DNA of 64,000 bases from Campylobacterota bacterium (GCA_040752835.1 JBFMGG010000007.1:624286-688285), one strand, 5' to 3'. Counted from the first letter of the stretch, positions 31,997-42,696 are shown. The notes: generated by a model not told the origin, from the sequence alone. A program made the numbers and translations.

Positions 31997-33799
31997 ATGG
32001 AAAGAATGCTGTCACTGGGGCTGGTCCTTACTGCAAAAGATATGTTCTCCCCCATGTTCTCGAAATTAAATTCGGGTGTTGGACAAGTCACTTCGAAGCT
32101 CGAATCATTCAATACAACTACCTCTAAATGGGGAACAGGGCTAACTGCGATCAGTGCCTCCACGCGTGGAATGAGTGAAACCGTCATCAGCTCGTTTGCC
32201 GATCTCGAAAACGCTCGGACGCAGCTCGAAAACACCCTTATGAAATCAGACGGGAGCGTCGGCTCCTATTTCAAACAGATCGATGCACAGGCCATGCAAC
32301 TCGGAAATGCACTTCCCGGAACCACTGCCGATTTCTATCAGATGGCTTCCTCGCTTAAAGCGCTCGGAGTCGAAGAAAAAAGTATCATCGGGGGTGCCTT
32401 GCAATCAGCAGCATATCTCGGTGTCGTTCTGAAAATCCCCTATGAAGAAGCCGCAACAGCAACCGCAAAATTCAAAGAGGCCCTAGGTATCGCCGATCAG
32501 GAGTTGCTCCCTTTTATCGATGATATCCAGCGCCTCTCGCACATGGGAGTTCAGGTAGGCGAAATGAGCTTCGCATTCTCGAAGATCGGGGCCACGATGA
32601 AAGGGCTCGGGATGACAGGGCTCAAAGCGGCTCGCGACGTCGAGCCTCTGATCGGGATGCTGATCAAGTCCGGTTTCTCTGGAGAGACGGTAGGTACCAA
32701 CCTGGGGAACATCATCAAAAGCGCCGTTTCCTACGAAGGAAATAAAGATCTCGATGCATTGGGCATAAAACTCAATTTTACCGATGCATCCGGAAATTTC
32801 AAAGGGACGGCCAATATGATCAAAGAGCTCGAGAAACTCAAAGCAATCAAAAGCGATACTGCTCGGCTGAACATTATCGAATCCATTTTCGGTAAAGGTG
32901 AAGCATCAGGGATGGCCAATGTTCTTATCCAAAACGGAACATCGGGGTTGCAGGCATTCAATAAAAAGATGCAGGAGCAGGCAGACCTAAATACGCGTGT
33001 AGCCAATTCGTCAAAAACGCTCGGGAATATGTGGGAAGCGTTCCAAGGTACGATGAGCAACCTCTTTGCAATCATGGGAGAGAGCGTTGCTCCAGGCTTA
33101 AAGAGTATGACCGGTTGGCTCAATAACGCCACCTCATCAATATCCGACTTTTCAAAAGAACACCCCATATTGACACAGGGTCTGTCATGGATCGTCGTAG
33201 GGCTTACTGCAGTTACATTCGCAGCAGGTAGTACGCTGATCGCGGTAAGCGTTTTGGGTAGATCCTTTGCCATGACAAAAGCATTGTTTCTTACTACAGC
33301 TGGTGAAGCGACCCTGTTGAGTAAAGCGATTTTATTTGTAGGAGGAGCCGTAAAAACAGTAGGGCTTTTTTTGCTCACTAACCCAATAGGCTTGGCAATC
33401 ACCGGGATTGCAACGGCAGCATTCCTGATTTACAAATACTGGGGCCCTATCAAAGCGTTCTTTGCGGATATGATCAACTCGATCGGAAGTTGGTTCAATA
33501 ATCTGTTTGCGTGGTTTGACAAAAAGATCCAAACCGTCGGATCAACGATTCAAAAAGTTAAAAGTTTTTTCGGAGAAAATGACGCTGCCCCCATTCAAAG
33601 AACACCGAATCCAAGGGTAGCAGCGGTGCGTGGAGTGGCACAAAAAGCCGGAACAAGCAACACGGTGAACGTCAATATCACAAACCCGAATTTTACTTCC
33701 AAAGAACACGCCGCAGCCACCCAGAAGCAGATCGATGAGCAGGTGCGCAAAGCGATGGCCCGACAAGCGAATGACAAAAAAGACCGGAGCTACTCATGA
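31997..33799 (+). CDS. Tail tape measure protein
   Basis: 600 residues. The TP901-type core is early (QLENTLMKSDGSVGSYFKQI, then LPGTTADFYQMASSLKALGV). Two strongly hydrophobic segments lie at about 395-420 and 440-475, and a basic C-terminus follows. Its length sets tail length. The RBS is AAAGGAG, and the stop overlaps gpU (ATGA). Confidence 0.87.
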   Translation: MERMLSLGLVLTAKDMFSPMFSKLNSGVGQVTSKLESFNTTTSKWGTGLTAISASTRGMSETVISSFADLENARTQLENTLMKSDGSVGSYFKQIDAQAMQLGNALPGTTADFYQMASSLKALGVEEKSIIGGALQSAAYLGVVLKIPYEEAATATAKFKEALGIADQELLPFIDDIQRLSHMGVQVGEMSFAFSKIGATMKGLGMTGLKAARDVEPLIGMLIKSGFSGETVGTNLGNIIKSAVSYEGNKDLDALGIKLNFTDASGNFKGTANMIKELEKLKAIKSDTARLNIIESIFGKGEASGMANVLIQNGTSGLQAFNKKMQEQADLNTRVANSSKTLGNMWEAFQGTMSNLFAIMGESVAPGLKSMTGWLNNATSSISDFSKEHPILTQGLSWIVVGLTAVTFAAGSTLIAVSVLGRSFAMTKALFLTTAGEATLLSKAILFVGGAVKTVGLFLLTNPIGLAITGIATAAFLIYKYWGPIKAFFADMINSIGSWFNNLFAWFDKKIQTVGSTIQKVKSFFGENDAAPIQRTPNPRVAAVRGVAQKAGTSNTVNVNITNPNFTSKEHAAATQKQIDEQVRKAMARQANDKKDRSYS

Positions 33800-34170
33800 T
33801 GGCAATGATCGGCGATTTCGCCTTTGATATCCGGACGAATGATTTCGACCGGCTGAGCCGCTCTCTCAGCTATAGCTTCGCGGAGATCCCGAAGGCGCAG
33901 AACTATGAAGGATCGCAGAGCGTCGGTAAGGATACGGAGGAGATCAGCCTATCGGGAAGCCATATCACCCTCCGAAGCGGACTCAAGCCGCTGGCCGCTC
34001 TCGAAGCGATCGCCAATAAAAAACAGGCGGTTCCCTTTATCATGGGGTACGGCGACGTTCTTGGAGACTTCAAGATCACAAAGATCAGCGAAGACCGATC
34101 GGTATTCCTCGAAGACGGAAAATCTCTGCGCGTCGAATTTTCGATCGATCTCAAAAGGGTCCGGTCATGA
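33796..34170 (+). CDS. Tail protein U (P2 gpU-like)
   Basis: 124 residues with the family pattern SYSFAEIPKAQNYEGSQSVG and FIMGYGDVLGDFKITKISED. It is a tail terminator or completion factor. An alternative start is the second ATG at 33799. Confidence 0.83.
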   Translation: MMAMIGDFAFDIRTNDFDRLSRSLSYSFAEIPKAQNYEGSQSVGKDTEEISLSGSHITLRSGLKPLAALEAIANKKQAVPFIMGYGDVLGDFKITKISEDRSVFLEDGKSLRVEFSIDLKRVRS

Positions 34171-34367
34171 AACACACCGTAGCGACTCATGGCGACCGTC
34201 TCGACCGCATCATTTACGCTTACTACGGTACTTTGGATGTGATGAACGAAGTGATGATGGCCAATGTACATCTCATGAAAAAAACGATCCTGGATGATGG
34301 AGACAAAGTCTATCTGCCGGATATCGAAACGGCCACCCCGGAAGAGAAAGGGGTAAGTCTATGGTAA
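34167..34367 (+). CDS. Tail protein X (P2 gpX-like)
   Basis: 66 residues, LysM-like: ATHGDRLDRIIYAYYGTLDV, then DGDKVYLPDIE. It is found between gpU and gpD in P2-type tails and is probably a baseplate hub peptidoglycan-contact protein. Confidence 0.83.
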   Translation: MKHTVATHGDRLDRIIYAYYGTLDVMNEVMMANVHLMKKTILDDGDKVYLPDIETATPEEKGVSLW

Positions 34368-35305
34368 AAATCCCCGATTTTCGCATTACGGCCAACGGCA
34401 AAGATGTGACCGAACAGCTGAGGAAGTATCTGATCGGTATCGACTATACCGATGACATCGACAACGAGGCAGACGGATTTTCGATCAAATTCCAGGGAGA
34501 AAGTTTCACCCCCCCATCATTCAAAGACGTGCTGAAGGTGTGGCTCGGGTATGCCCACGACCTCTGGTATATCGGGTCATTCAGCGTCCTCAAGTCCCGC
34601 CTCGATTACGAGACGATGGAGATAGAGGTGACGGCGACTCCGGTCGATTTCGGAAGCGATATCAAAGAGAAACGCACGACCGCATACGACAACGCCACGC
34701 TCCAGCAGATACTCGGGAAAATCGCGGCCAGACACGGCCTGAGCGTAAAGAACAGCTTCCCGAAACACACCTATACCCACAAGGCTCAGACGAACGAAAG
34801 CGATCTGGTATTCATGCGCCGCCTTGCACGTGAGCTGGGGGCAACGTTCGCGATCAAAAACAACACGATTCTCTTCCGACCGAAAAAAGGGGGAGATCAG
34901 GAATCGGAGCTTCCGGTGCTCACTATCGATGCCAAACAGACCAAAGGGCTCTGGCTCGAGACGCTGGACAAGACCGTTTACCGATCGGCGGTAGCGTCGT
35001 GGCACAGTACGAAGGAAAACAAGACCAAGCGGGTCACTGTGGGCTCCGGGAAACCGGTATTGAAGGTTCGGGGGTCGTTCAAAGATGAGGCGGATGCACG
35101 GATTAAGGCAAAAGCCAAACTCGAAGGTTCCAACCGTGGCAACGTTCGCGGGGGGTTCGAGCATGAAGGGATCAACGTGATCGCCGGGGCGAAGATCGAT
35201 CTGCCCAACCTGCCACCGGGGTGGCCGACGTCGTTCGGGGTCAAGCAGGTGCGCCACTCATGGGGGGATGGCGGGTACACGGTCAACGTGGAATTTGAAA
35301 ATTAA
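34361..35305 (+). CDS. Baseplate hub protein D (P2 gpD-like)
   Basis: 314 residues. The family pattern is KIPDFRITANGKDVTEQLRK, then DEADGFSIKF-type strand, GYAHDLWYIGSFSV, and FMRRLARELGATFAIKNNTI. It forms the hub above the spike. Its start overlaps gpX by 7 bp. Confidence 0.86.
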   Translation: MVKIPDFRITANGKDVTEQLRKYLIGIDYTDDIDNEADGFSIKFQGESFTPPSFKDVLKVWLGYAHDLWYIGSFSVLKSRLDYETMEIEVTATPVDFGSDIKEKRTTAYDNATLQQILGKIAARHGLSVKNSFPKHTYTHKAQTNESDLVFMRRLARELGATFAIKNNTILFRPKKGGDQESELPVLTIDAKQTKGLWLETLDKTVYRSAVASWHSTKENKTKRVTVGSGKPVLKVRGSFKDEADARIKAKAKLEGSNRGNVRGGFEHEGINVIAGAKIDLPNLPPGWPTSFGVKQVRHSWGDGGYTVNVEFEN

Positions 35306-35314
35306 GGAGAAACA

Positions 35315-35584
35315 ATGAAACAAATCAAACGAATCGCCCCGGAGATACTGATCTCGATCGCACTGCTCTGGGTATTTTTCAGCGGGGTCTATATGGCCAT
35401 GCCTCCGGCGATGCAGCTGCTCGGAGTAAAAATCGTCCTGGTATCTGTCGGTATCCTGCACGCGCATGCCGCCGGAAAGATCCTTTTTAAACCGGTGGAC
35501 TGGAAAGATCCGTTTCGTCCGGAACACATCGTGAGAATCGTCCTCTATGCGGTCATTCCTCTTTGTTACGCTTTTGGCGGTTGA
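35315..35584 (+). CDS. Small membrane protein, candidate holin
   Basis: 89 residues with three hydrophobic segments (about 12-33, 38-55 and 72-88). It lies immediately before the endolysin gene, overlapping it by 38 bp, the normal holin position. No holin family is recognised from sequence alone. Confidence 0.6.
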   Translation: MKQIKRIAPEILISIALLWVFFSGVYMAMPPAMQLLGVKIVLVSVGILHAHAAGKILFKPVDWKDPFRPEHIVRIVLYAVIPLCYAFGG

Positions 35585-36137
35585 GCTGTTCGCCGGGGGT
35601 TCGATCTCTCGGTGCCAGTCCTACGTCCAGGAAGTGCGCCGGGCGCACTGGACTCAGTTCGGAGTCGACTACCCGTACCAGTACGGCGTCGGCCAACTGG
35701 TGCAGGAGTCCGGGTGCCGCAACGTCCTGAGCTATGACGGGGTTGGGTCGCATGGTCTGCCCCAGATCACATGGCGGTGGCATAAGGCCACCCTGCAAAA
35801 GCACGGCATCCGCTCACTCGATGCAATCGGCGATCAGCTCAAAGCGCAGGCGATCCTGATGCGGCAGATGTGGGTTCCGAAGTATGGGCTGTGGGTGACA
35901 TACCAGGTCTACAACGGCGGCGGTCTGGTGCTCAAAGAGATTAACCGCGCCGGGGGCGAGAACTGGGAAAAAGCAAAGGCAAGTTGCAAACGCGGCCAGA
36001 GCTGCTTCACCTATCCGTCCGGTAAAAAAGAATGTGTCTCGAACTGCGAGATCAACTACGACTATTCGGTCAAAATTTGGAAATACGGAGGACAATATGG
36101 GGGCGTTAAATCAGCTGGCCGGTACCGCTATTGGTAA
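35547..36137 (+). CDS. Secreted lytic transglycosylase-like endolysin
   Basis: 196 residues with a signal peptide (1-20). The SLT-like core is VGQLVQESGCRNVLSYDGVG followed by S-H-G-L-P-Q-I-T, where the Glu in QESG would be catalytic. YQVYNGGGLVLKEI matches a later conserved region. It degrades peptidoglycan at lysis. The signal could make export Sec-dependent, making holin action a timing rather than an export step. Confidence 0.75.
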   Translation: MRSFLFVTLLAVELFAGGSISRCQSYVQEVRRAHWTQFGVDYPYQYGVGQLVQESGCRNVLSYDGVGSHGLPQITWRWHKATLQKHGIRSLDAIGDQLKAQAILMRQMWVPKYGLWVTYQVYNGGGLVLKEINRAGGENWEKAKASCKRGQSCFTYPSGKKECVSNCEINYDYSVKIWKYGGQYGGVKSAGRYRYW

Positions 36138-36474
36138 AGCCGTTTTATGGCTATGTGCGTTTCTGGCGATCGCCGTGGCGGTCATGGCGGTGTTGGTGTT
36201 TCTGCTCAAAGCGGAACTGCGTCTGAAGGATGCGGAGATGGCCACGGAGGTGGAGACCCGCAAAGGGATCGAAACGGCCCTGTCGTTTCAGTCTCAAATG
36301 ATCGATACAAACCGTGTCGACCATGAAAACAATCTCAAGATCGCCCAGGACAAAAACAGCCGGGTGCAGATCCGGTACCACGACCGGGTGATGGCGATCT
36401 ACCAATGGAAACAAGGAGAAAGCAATGTTACGTGTGACGATCTTGTCGATGCTCTTGATAGCTATCAGTATTAG
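36097..36474 (+). CDS. Inner-membrane spanin (i-spanin, Rz-like)
   Basis: 125 residues: an N-terminal transmembrane helix (about 15-38), then a long charged coiled coil to the C-terminus. ATG 36097 has GGAGG upstream; the open frame to 36034 lies in the endolysin gene. The 3' end overlaps the o-spanin gene in another frame, the classic Rz/Rz1 arrangement. Confidence 0.78.
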   Translation: MGALNQLAGTAIGKAVLWLCAFLAIAVAVMAVLVFLLKAELRLKDAEMATEVETRKGIETALSFQSQMIDTNRVDHENNLKIAQDKNSRVQIRYHDRVMAIYQWKQGESNVTCDDLVDALDSYQY

Positions 36475-36682
36475 CGGGTGTGCCGATCCAAAGCCGATCG
36501 TTCCAGTTCCGCAGCGGTGCGTACCTCCCTATACACCGGAGCCGGTGATGGACAACGCCCCATGCCCGAAAGACGATAAAGCAAAGCGGTACAAATGCGT
36601 ACATAACAAGGTACTCAAAAACATCGAAGCGAAAAACAAGTATGCGGAAGAGCTGAAGAATAACGGCGAAGTCTGCAGATAA
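36425..36682 (+). CDS. Outer-membrane spanin lipoprotein (o-spanin, Rz1-like)
   Basis: 85 residues with a signal peptide and lipobox ISG-C at ~19, then a Pro-rich segment (PKPIVPVPQRCVPPYTPEPV). It starts inside the i-spanin gene in the +1 frame, overlapping by 50 bp. It pairs with the i-spanin to fuse inner and outer membranes during lysis. Confidence 0.78.
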   Translation: MLRVTILSMLLIAISISGCADPKPIVPVPQRCVPPYTPEPVMDNAPCPKDDKAKRYKCVHNKVLKNIEAKNKYAEELKNNGEVCR

Positions 36683-36707
36683 AAAAGACCGCCCCTACCC
36701 CCTCAAG

Positions 36708-36742
36708 ATAGCTGCGGTACCGGAATTATGTCCGGTATCTTA
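36708..36742. terminator. Hairpin after the lysis cassette
   Basis: TACCGGA-ATTATG-TCCGGTA is a perfect 7-bp stem-loop between the lysis genes and the methylase, with a T-containing tail (ATCTTAGATTG). It is a plausible terminator or attenuator. Confidence 0.45.
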
Positions 36743-36781
36743 GATTGGCCGTGAAAATATGACACGGCGCAAAGGAATCTT

Positions 36782-37558
36782 ATGCAGCGTCTCAAAGCCC
36801 CGTTCGCTTGGATTGGGGGCAAATCCAAACTTGCCGACGATATCGTGGCCATGTTCCCAGAGCATCGCCTCTACGTCGAAGTGTTCGGAGGAGCCCTCAA
36901 CGTCCTCTACCGAAAACCCTCCCCCGCCTCATCCCGCATAGCCGAAGTGGTCAACGACATCAACGGCGAGCTGATCAATCTCCATCGGATCATACGGACA
37001 AATCCGCAATCCTTGTCGACGTGTCTCAACCGGCTGCTGATCAGCCGAGAGGTCTTCGCCGATATTCTCTCCGGGCGCATGAAACCGACCAACAACATCG
37101 AGCGCGCAGCATTCTACTATTACCTGCTCACCCAGAGCTTCGGAGCCAAAGGGACGACGTTCGCCATGAGCGCCAAGAGCAGACGTCCCAAAGACATCTA
37201 CAAGGACTTCGGCCAATGGTCGCGCCGGTTGAAATTTGTCACGATCGAGCACATGAGCTTCGACCGGCTGGTCCGGACGTATGATGCCGATGATGCCTTC
37301 TTCTACTGCGACCCTCCCTACGTGTCGACCGAGAGCTACTATCAGCATACCGGAGGGTTCGGCGAAGCGGAACACCGGCAACTGTCCGAGCTGCTTCACG
37401 GTATCAAAGGTAAGTTTCTCTTGAGCTACAACGACTGCGATCTGGTGCTGGGACTCTATGCTGACATGAACATCCGATCGAGCAAGCCGATCGATTACAC
37501 CCTTCGAGGAGCACATCAGAAGAAAGAGGTTCGGGAGGTGTTTATTTCGAATTATTAG
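36782..37558 (+). CDS. dam: D12-class DNA adenine methyltransferase
   Basis: 258 residues. The SAM-binding motif is PFAWIGGKSKLADDI (residues ~8-22) with F-G-G-A near 39-42, and the catalytic motif is DPPY (FFYCDPPYVS) near residue 175. These mark a Dam/MethyltransfD12 N6-adenine methylase, with GATC the usual target. At the far right of the prophage it is probably cargo that modifies phage DNA against restriction, a role Mu fills with Mom. Confidence 0.85.
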   Translation: MQRLKAPFAWIGGKSKLADDIVAMFPEHRLYVEVFGGALNVLYRKPSPASSRIAEVVNDINGELINLHRIIRTNPQSLSTCLNRLLISREVFADILSGRMKPTNNIERAAFYYYLLTQSFGAKGTTFAMSAKSRRPKDIYKDFGQWSRRLKFVTIEHMSFDRLVRTYDADDAFFYCDPPYVSTESYYQHTGGFGEAEHRQLSELLHGIKGKFLLSYNDCDLVLGLYADMNIRSSKPIDYTLRGAHQKKEVREVFISNY

Positions 37559-37583
37559 GGGGAACGCCCTCTAATAATTTACG

Positions 37584-37744
37584 ATTTGAATTTGAAATGA
37601 AAGTGTTTTGATCTCAAAAGGCTGTCATTATAGTTTTTGTTATTTGAATTTGAAATGACAGTAAAAATAGTCTAAAAAGCGGTTTTATGTGCGCGTACTT
37701 TCATTTTAAATTCAAATTACTATCATTTTAAAATCGGTTGTACA
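37584..37744. repeat. Right-end repeat array of the Mu-like prophage
   Basis: Four 21-bp sites share the core TTTRAAATGAHAGT. Direct copies are at 37584-37604 and 37642-37662, and inverted copies at 37697-37717 and 37719-37739. The two inverted copies are 22 bp apart and run to a TGTACA end at 37744, like MuA sites R1/R2. A weaker inverted copy (CTGTCATTATAG) lies at 37622. No gene is present. Confidence 0.75.
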
Positions 37745-37836
37745 GGTTGTACAAAAAATCGAGGAAAAATATGATCCGTTTGGGCTCGATTTGGGCACAA
37801 GGAAAAAAGAAGTTGTTCGGGAAGCCCACAAAATAG
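37745..37836 (+). pseudogene. 3' remnant of an unknown gene cut at the prophage end
   Basis: Starting right after the proposed right end, an open frame reads VVQKIEEKYDPFGLDLGTRK, then KEVVREAHKIG, and stops at 37836. The codon use looks real and no start exists. I read it as the last ~31 codons of a gene interrupted by the element. Its stop is about 10 bp from the 3' end of tRNA-Leu. Product unknown. Confidence 0.45.
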
Positions 37837-37846
37837 GCTGAATCAG

Positions 37847-37932
37847 TGGTACCAGTGGGCGGACTCGAACCGCCACGACATCGCTGCCAACGGATTTTGA
37901 ATCCGTCGTGTCTACCATTTCACCACACTGGC
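37847..37932 (-). tRNA. tRNA-Leu(CAA)
   Basis: 86 nt with a long variable arm, as in class II tRNAs. The acceptor GCCAGTG pairs with CACTGGT. The anticodon stem ACGGA/TCCGT encloses loop TTCAAAA with anticodon CAA, decoding UUG. GGTTCGAGTCC forms the T-loop, and CCA is genome-encoded. Its 3' end faces the foreign DNA on the left, a common integration target arrangement. Confidence 0.9.
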
Positions 37933-38003
37933 ATGCTGTGAAGAGGTGGAATTATAGGTTTGCTTTGCTTAAACCTGAGTAAAAAACTATTTGGGACACT
38001 CCC

Positions 38004-38030
38004 TAATCCGATTTGCGTTTTTGCCGATAT
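38004..38030 (+). promoter_or_regulatory. Possible sigma28 promoter for flgL
   Basis: TAAT, 15 bases, then GCCGATAT (38023-38030) matches the FliA-type pattern TAAA-N15-GCCGATAA with one change in each half. It overlaps the same leader as the sigma54 candidate and sits 60 bp from the flgL start. Confidence 0.5.
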
Positions 38031-38037
38031 TGGTAAA

Positions 38038-38052
38038 TGGAACTTTTGTTGC
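38038..38052 (+). promoter_or_regulatory. Sigma54 promoter for flgL
   Basis: TGGAACTTTTGTTGC carries GG and GC separated by exactly the -24/-12 distance, matching TGGCAC-N5-TTGC with one change. The RBS AAGGAG and the flgL ATG follow 38 bases later. Flagellar class 2 genes in Campylobacterota use sigma54. Confidence 0.65.
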
Positions 38053-38089
38053 TTAAGGGCAGAAGCAGATCCAATCAAGGAGTATTCAA

Positions 38090-40156
38090 ATGCGCGTTAC
38101 ATCTTCTTCGTTCTACAATAATATTTACGGTGAGCACAATAAAGCCAATCGTCAGATGTTCGATGTAACGAAACAGATTTCCTCCGGTCTGAAAATTCAA
38201 TACGCGCATGAAGATCCTACGATATTCGTCGATACATTACGTCTGGACAGTGAAATCACGACGTTGGTCCAGGTTCAAAAGAGTGTCGATAACGGTTATA
38301 AATTTTCGAGCCAGACCGACTCGACGATCGGGCAGATCGTCGAAAAACTCGAACAAGTAAAAGTAAAGATGCTTCACGCGGCCAATGAAATCCATTCCGA
38401 CATCAGTTTGCAGGCTATTGCCAAAGAGCTTCGGGGGCTCCAGACCAATCTGATTTCGCTGGCGAACAGTTCTATCGGTGGTCAGTTTCTCTTTTCCGGA
38501 AGCGCGACGACGACTCAGCCTATCAGTCAGGACGGAACGTATCAGGGTAATGACGAGAATCTTGAATCGTTTATGGGAACCGGTTTGACACAAAAATACA
38601 ACTTGACCGGGGCACAGCTGTTTCTCGGAGAAGAGAAATACGTCAACCGGACGGTTGTGACCAACATGGAACAGCTGCTCGCCGCGGATCAAAGTGCGAT
38701 CACTCCTTCCAGTACCATTGCCGATTTAATGGGAGATACCACCGGGGCGATGAGCCAACCCTCTTATTTTTACATCAACGGAACACGAAGCGACGGAACC
38801 GCATTCAAGTCGGCGATCGAAATGGATGCGAACGAAACGGTCGATGACCTGCTGAAACGAATTGCTCTCGCATACGATCCCAATCAGACCAACCCGCAGG
38901 GTGACCAGGTAGAGATAACTCTCAATTCCGGTGGACAGATCCAAATCGTCGACCGTTTCAAAGGTTCCAGCCAACTCGATTTTCACATGGTCGGGGCGGT
39001 CGATTTAAGCGGAAGCGGTGCCGCCGATGTTACCGATATCGACGCATTGCAGCTTGGAACGACCGATTTCGCTGCTGCGGCAGCCGCAGGTGGACCGCCA
39101 AACAGTATTTTTGTAAAAGAATTTACCCGCAGCGGTTTTTCCACCCCTACCGGAACGGCCAACACCATCGAAGGGATTAATTACGACCGTACCAACTTTG
39201 TCAAAGACGGTGCGAGCCTGATTTCCAACGTCCCGCAAATCGTCAAATCGGATAATTCCGTAGCGCAGCCGACGACCAAGCTACTCGATGTCGCCGGGGT
39301 CGATTCCGCTACGAATACGCTTATCGGAACGACGCTGAACCTGCAGGGGAAAAATATCTACGGCGTAGCATACGACCTTCAAATCAATCTAACCGCCGCC
39401 TCTTCGGTAAGCGGAACGGTTGGAGGGGTTCCCATCACCGGATTCAATATTTACAACGCGGATACGGCACGAACGGCGGCAGACGCCGATACGATGAGTT
39501 ATCAGCAGCTTCTCGATGTTGTCAATATGGCCGTCAGCGGCTCGTTACCCGCTGCCAATACCGCAGCAGCCTACGATGCGGCGATCACTACCGCAAACTT
39601 ACGATCATCGACCACTCTCGACTATGCCGGACGGATGGTGGTCAAGGATAAAATCTATACCGATACGCAGGCGGCAGTTTCGCTGTACGACAATACTTCC
39701 GACACCTATCCCGCCACCGACACCACAACCAACAGTGGTTCTTCTTTGGTTTTTAACGCCAACAGCGCCCTGACGGTACGTGATCCGAGAACCGATTTTT
39801 TTGCCCGCTTAGAAGAGATCATCCAGTCTGTCGAACAGGGCAAATACCGATCGGACGGCACGGACGGCCTTGATCCCCGAAACGTAGGGATCGAGGAAGC
39901 GATCGCCATGCTTGATGACATTACCGAACATACGACCCGGATGCAAACGGAGGCAGGAACTTACTCGCAAACCTTGCTCGGAGCGTCTGAACGGACCGAA
40001 ATTCTGATCATGAGCGCGACAACGCTCCGTTCCGATGTCATCGATACCGACATCGCCGAAGCGCATCTGCGGATGCAACAGTTGCAGCTCAATTACCAGG
40101 CGATGCTCTCGAGTATCTCGAAAGTCTCCGAACTCTCGCTCGTCAACTATCTCTAA
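38090..40156 (+). CDS. flgL: Flagellar hook-associated protein FlgL (HAP3)
   Basis: 688 residues, the long epsilonproteobacterial type. The conserved helical N-terminus (MRVTSSSFYNNIYGEHNKAN, then QISSGLKIQYAHEDP) and the C-terminal helix (IDTDIAEAHLRMQQLQLNYQ) are the flagellin-like coiled-coil ends. The middle is a variable, Ala/Thr-rich exposed domain. It joins hook to filament. It is followed by a strong terminator. Confidence 0.88.
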   Translation: MRVTSSSFYNNIYGEHNKANRQMFDVTKQISSGLKIQYAHEDPTIFVDTLRLDSEITTLVQVQKSVDNGYKFSSQTDSTIGQIVEKLEQVKVKMLHAANEIHSDISLQAIAKELRGLQTNLISLANSSIGGQFLFSGSATTTQPISQDGTYQGNDENLESFMGTGLTQKYNLTGAQLFLGEEKYVNRTVVTNMEQLLAADQSAITPSSTIADLMGDTTGAMSQPSYFYINGTRSDGTAFKSAIEMDANETVDDLLKRIALAYDPNQTNPQGDQVEITLNSGGQIQIVDRFKGSSQLDFHMVGAVDLSGSGAADVTDIDALQLGTTDFAAAAAAGGPPNSIFVKEFTRSGFSTPTGTANTIEGINYDRTNFVKDGASLISNVPQIVKSDNSVAQPTTKLLDVAGVDSATNTLIGTTLNLQGKNIYGVAYDLQINLTAASSVSGTVGGVPITGFNIYNADTARTAADADTMSYQQLLDVVNMAVSGSLPAANTAAAYDAAITTANLRSSTTLDYAGRMVVKDKIYTDTQAAVSLYDNTSDTYPATDTTTNSGSSLVFNANSALTVRDPRTDFFARLEEIIQSVEQGKYRSDGTDGLDPRNVGIEEAIAMLDDITEHTTRMQTEAGTYSQTLLGASERTEILIMSATTLRSDVIDTDIAEAHLRMQQLQLNYQAMLSSISKVSELSLVNYL

Positions 40157-40164
40157 ACTATGTC

Positions 40165-40191
40165 AAAAAAGCGGGGTTTCTCCCCTTTTTT
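40165..40191 (+). terminator. Intrinsic terminator after flgL
   Basis: AAAAAAGCGGGG-TTTC-TCCCCTTTTTT: a GGGG/CCCC stem extended by A/T pairs and a T-run directly after the flgL stop. A TATAAT follows at 40194-40199, a likely -10 for ftsK. Confidence 0.8.
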
Positions 40192-40235
40192 GCTATAATC
40201 AGCCTACTTTTCAGATCCTCGGTAAGGAACATCCC

Positions 40236-42500
<2,265 letters not shown>

Positions 42501-42696
42501 TCCCTTGCGGGATCGCTTCCTGCTCTCTTACTCTCCACATCAGATGTAACTTTTTTACCTACTTTCAACGAATCGTTTTATAGGCCGACCTTTTTTGTCG
42601 AATCAATGTGTTACCTAAATAAACACAATAAAGAGCATTTTTCAAAATAAATGGGTATATTTGTAACATTTGCAAAAAACCGATTTTTTTTCCTGA

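Larger units (their letters stand above)
11467..37744. mobile_element. Mu-like prophage (transposase-deleted)
   Basis: Content: Mu-type repressor remnant, Gam, gp16, Mor, Mu-type head genes and P2-type tail genes, plus lysis and methylase genes. Left end TGTGAGGGG... (11467) and right end ...CGGTTGTACA (37744), read inward, both begin TGT and reach a TGA(C/T)AGT-ending site exactly 26 nt from the terminus. The A and B transposition genes are missing. The five flanking bases differ (GCCCG left, GGTTG right), so no target duplication is visible. The ends are my inference from sequence symmetry; the gene content is firm. Confidence 0.75.
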
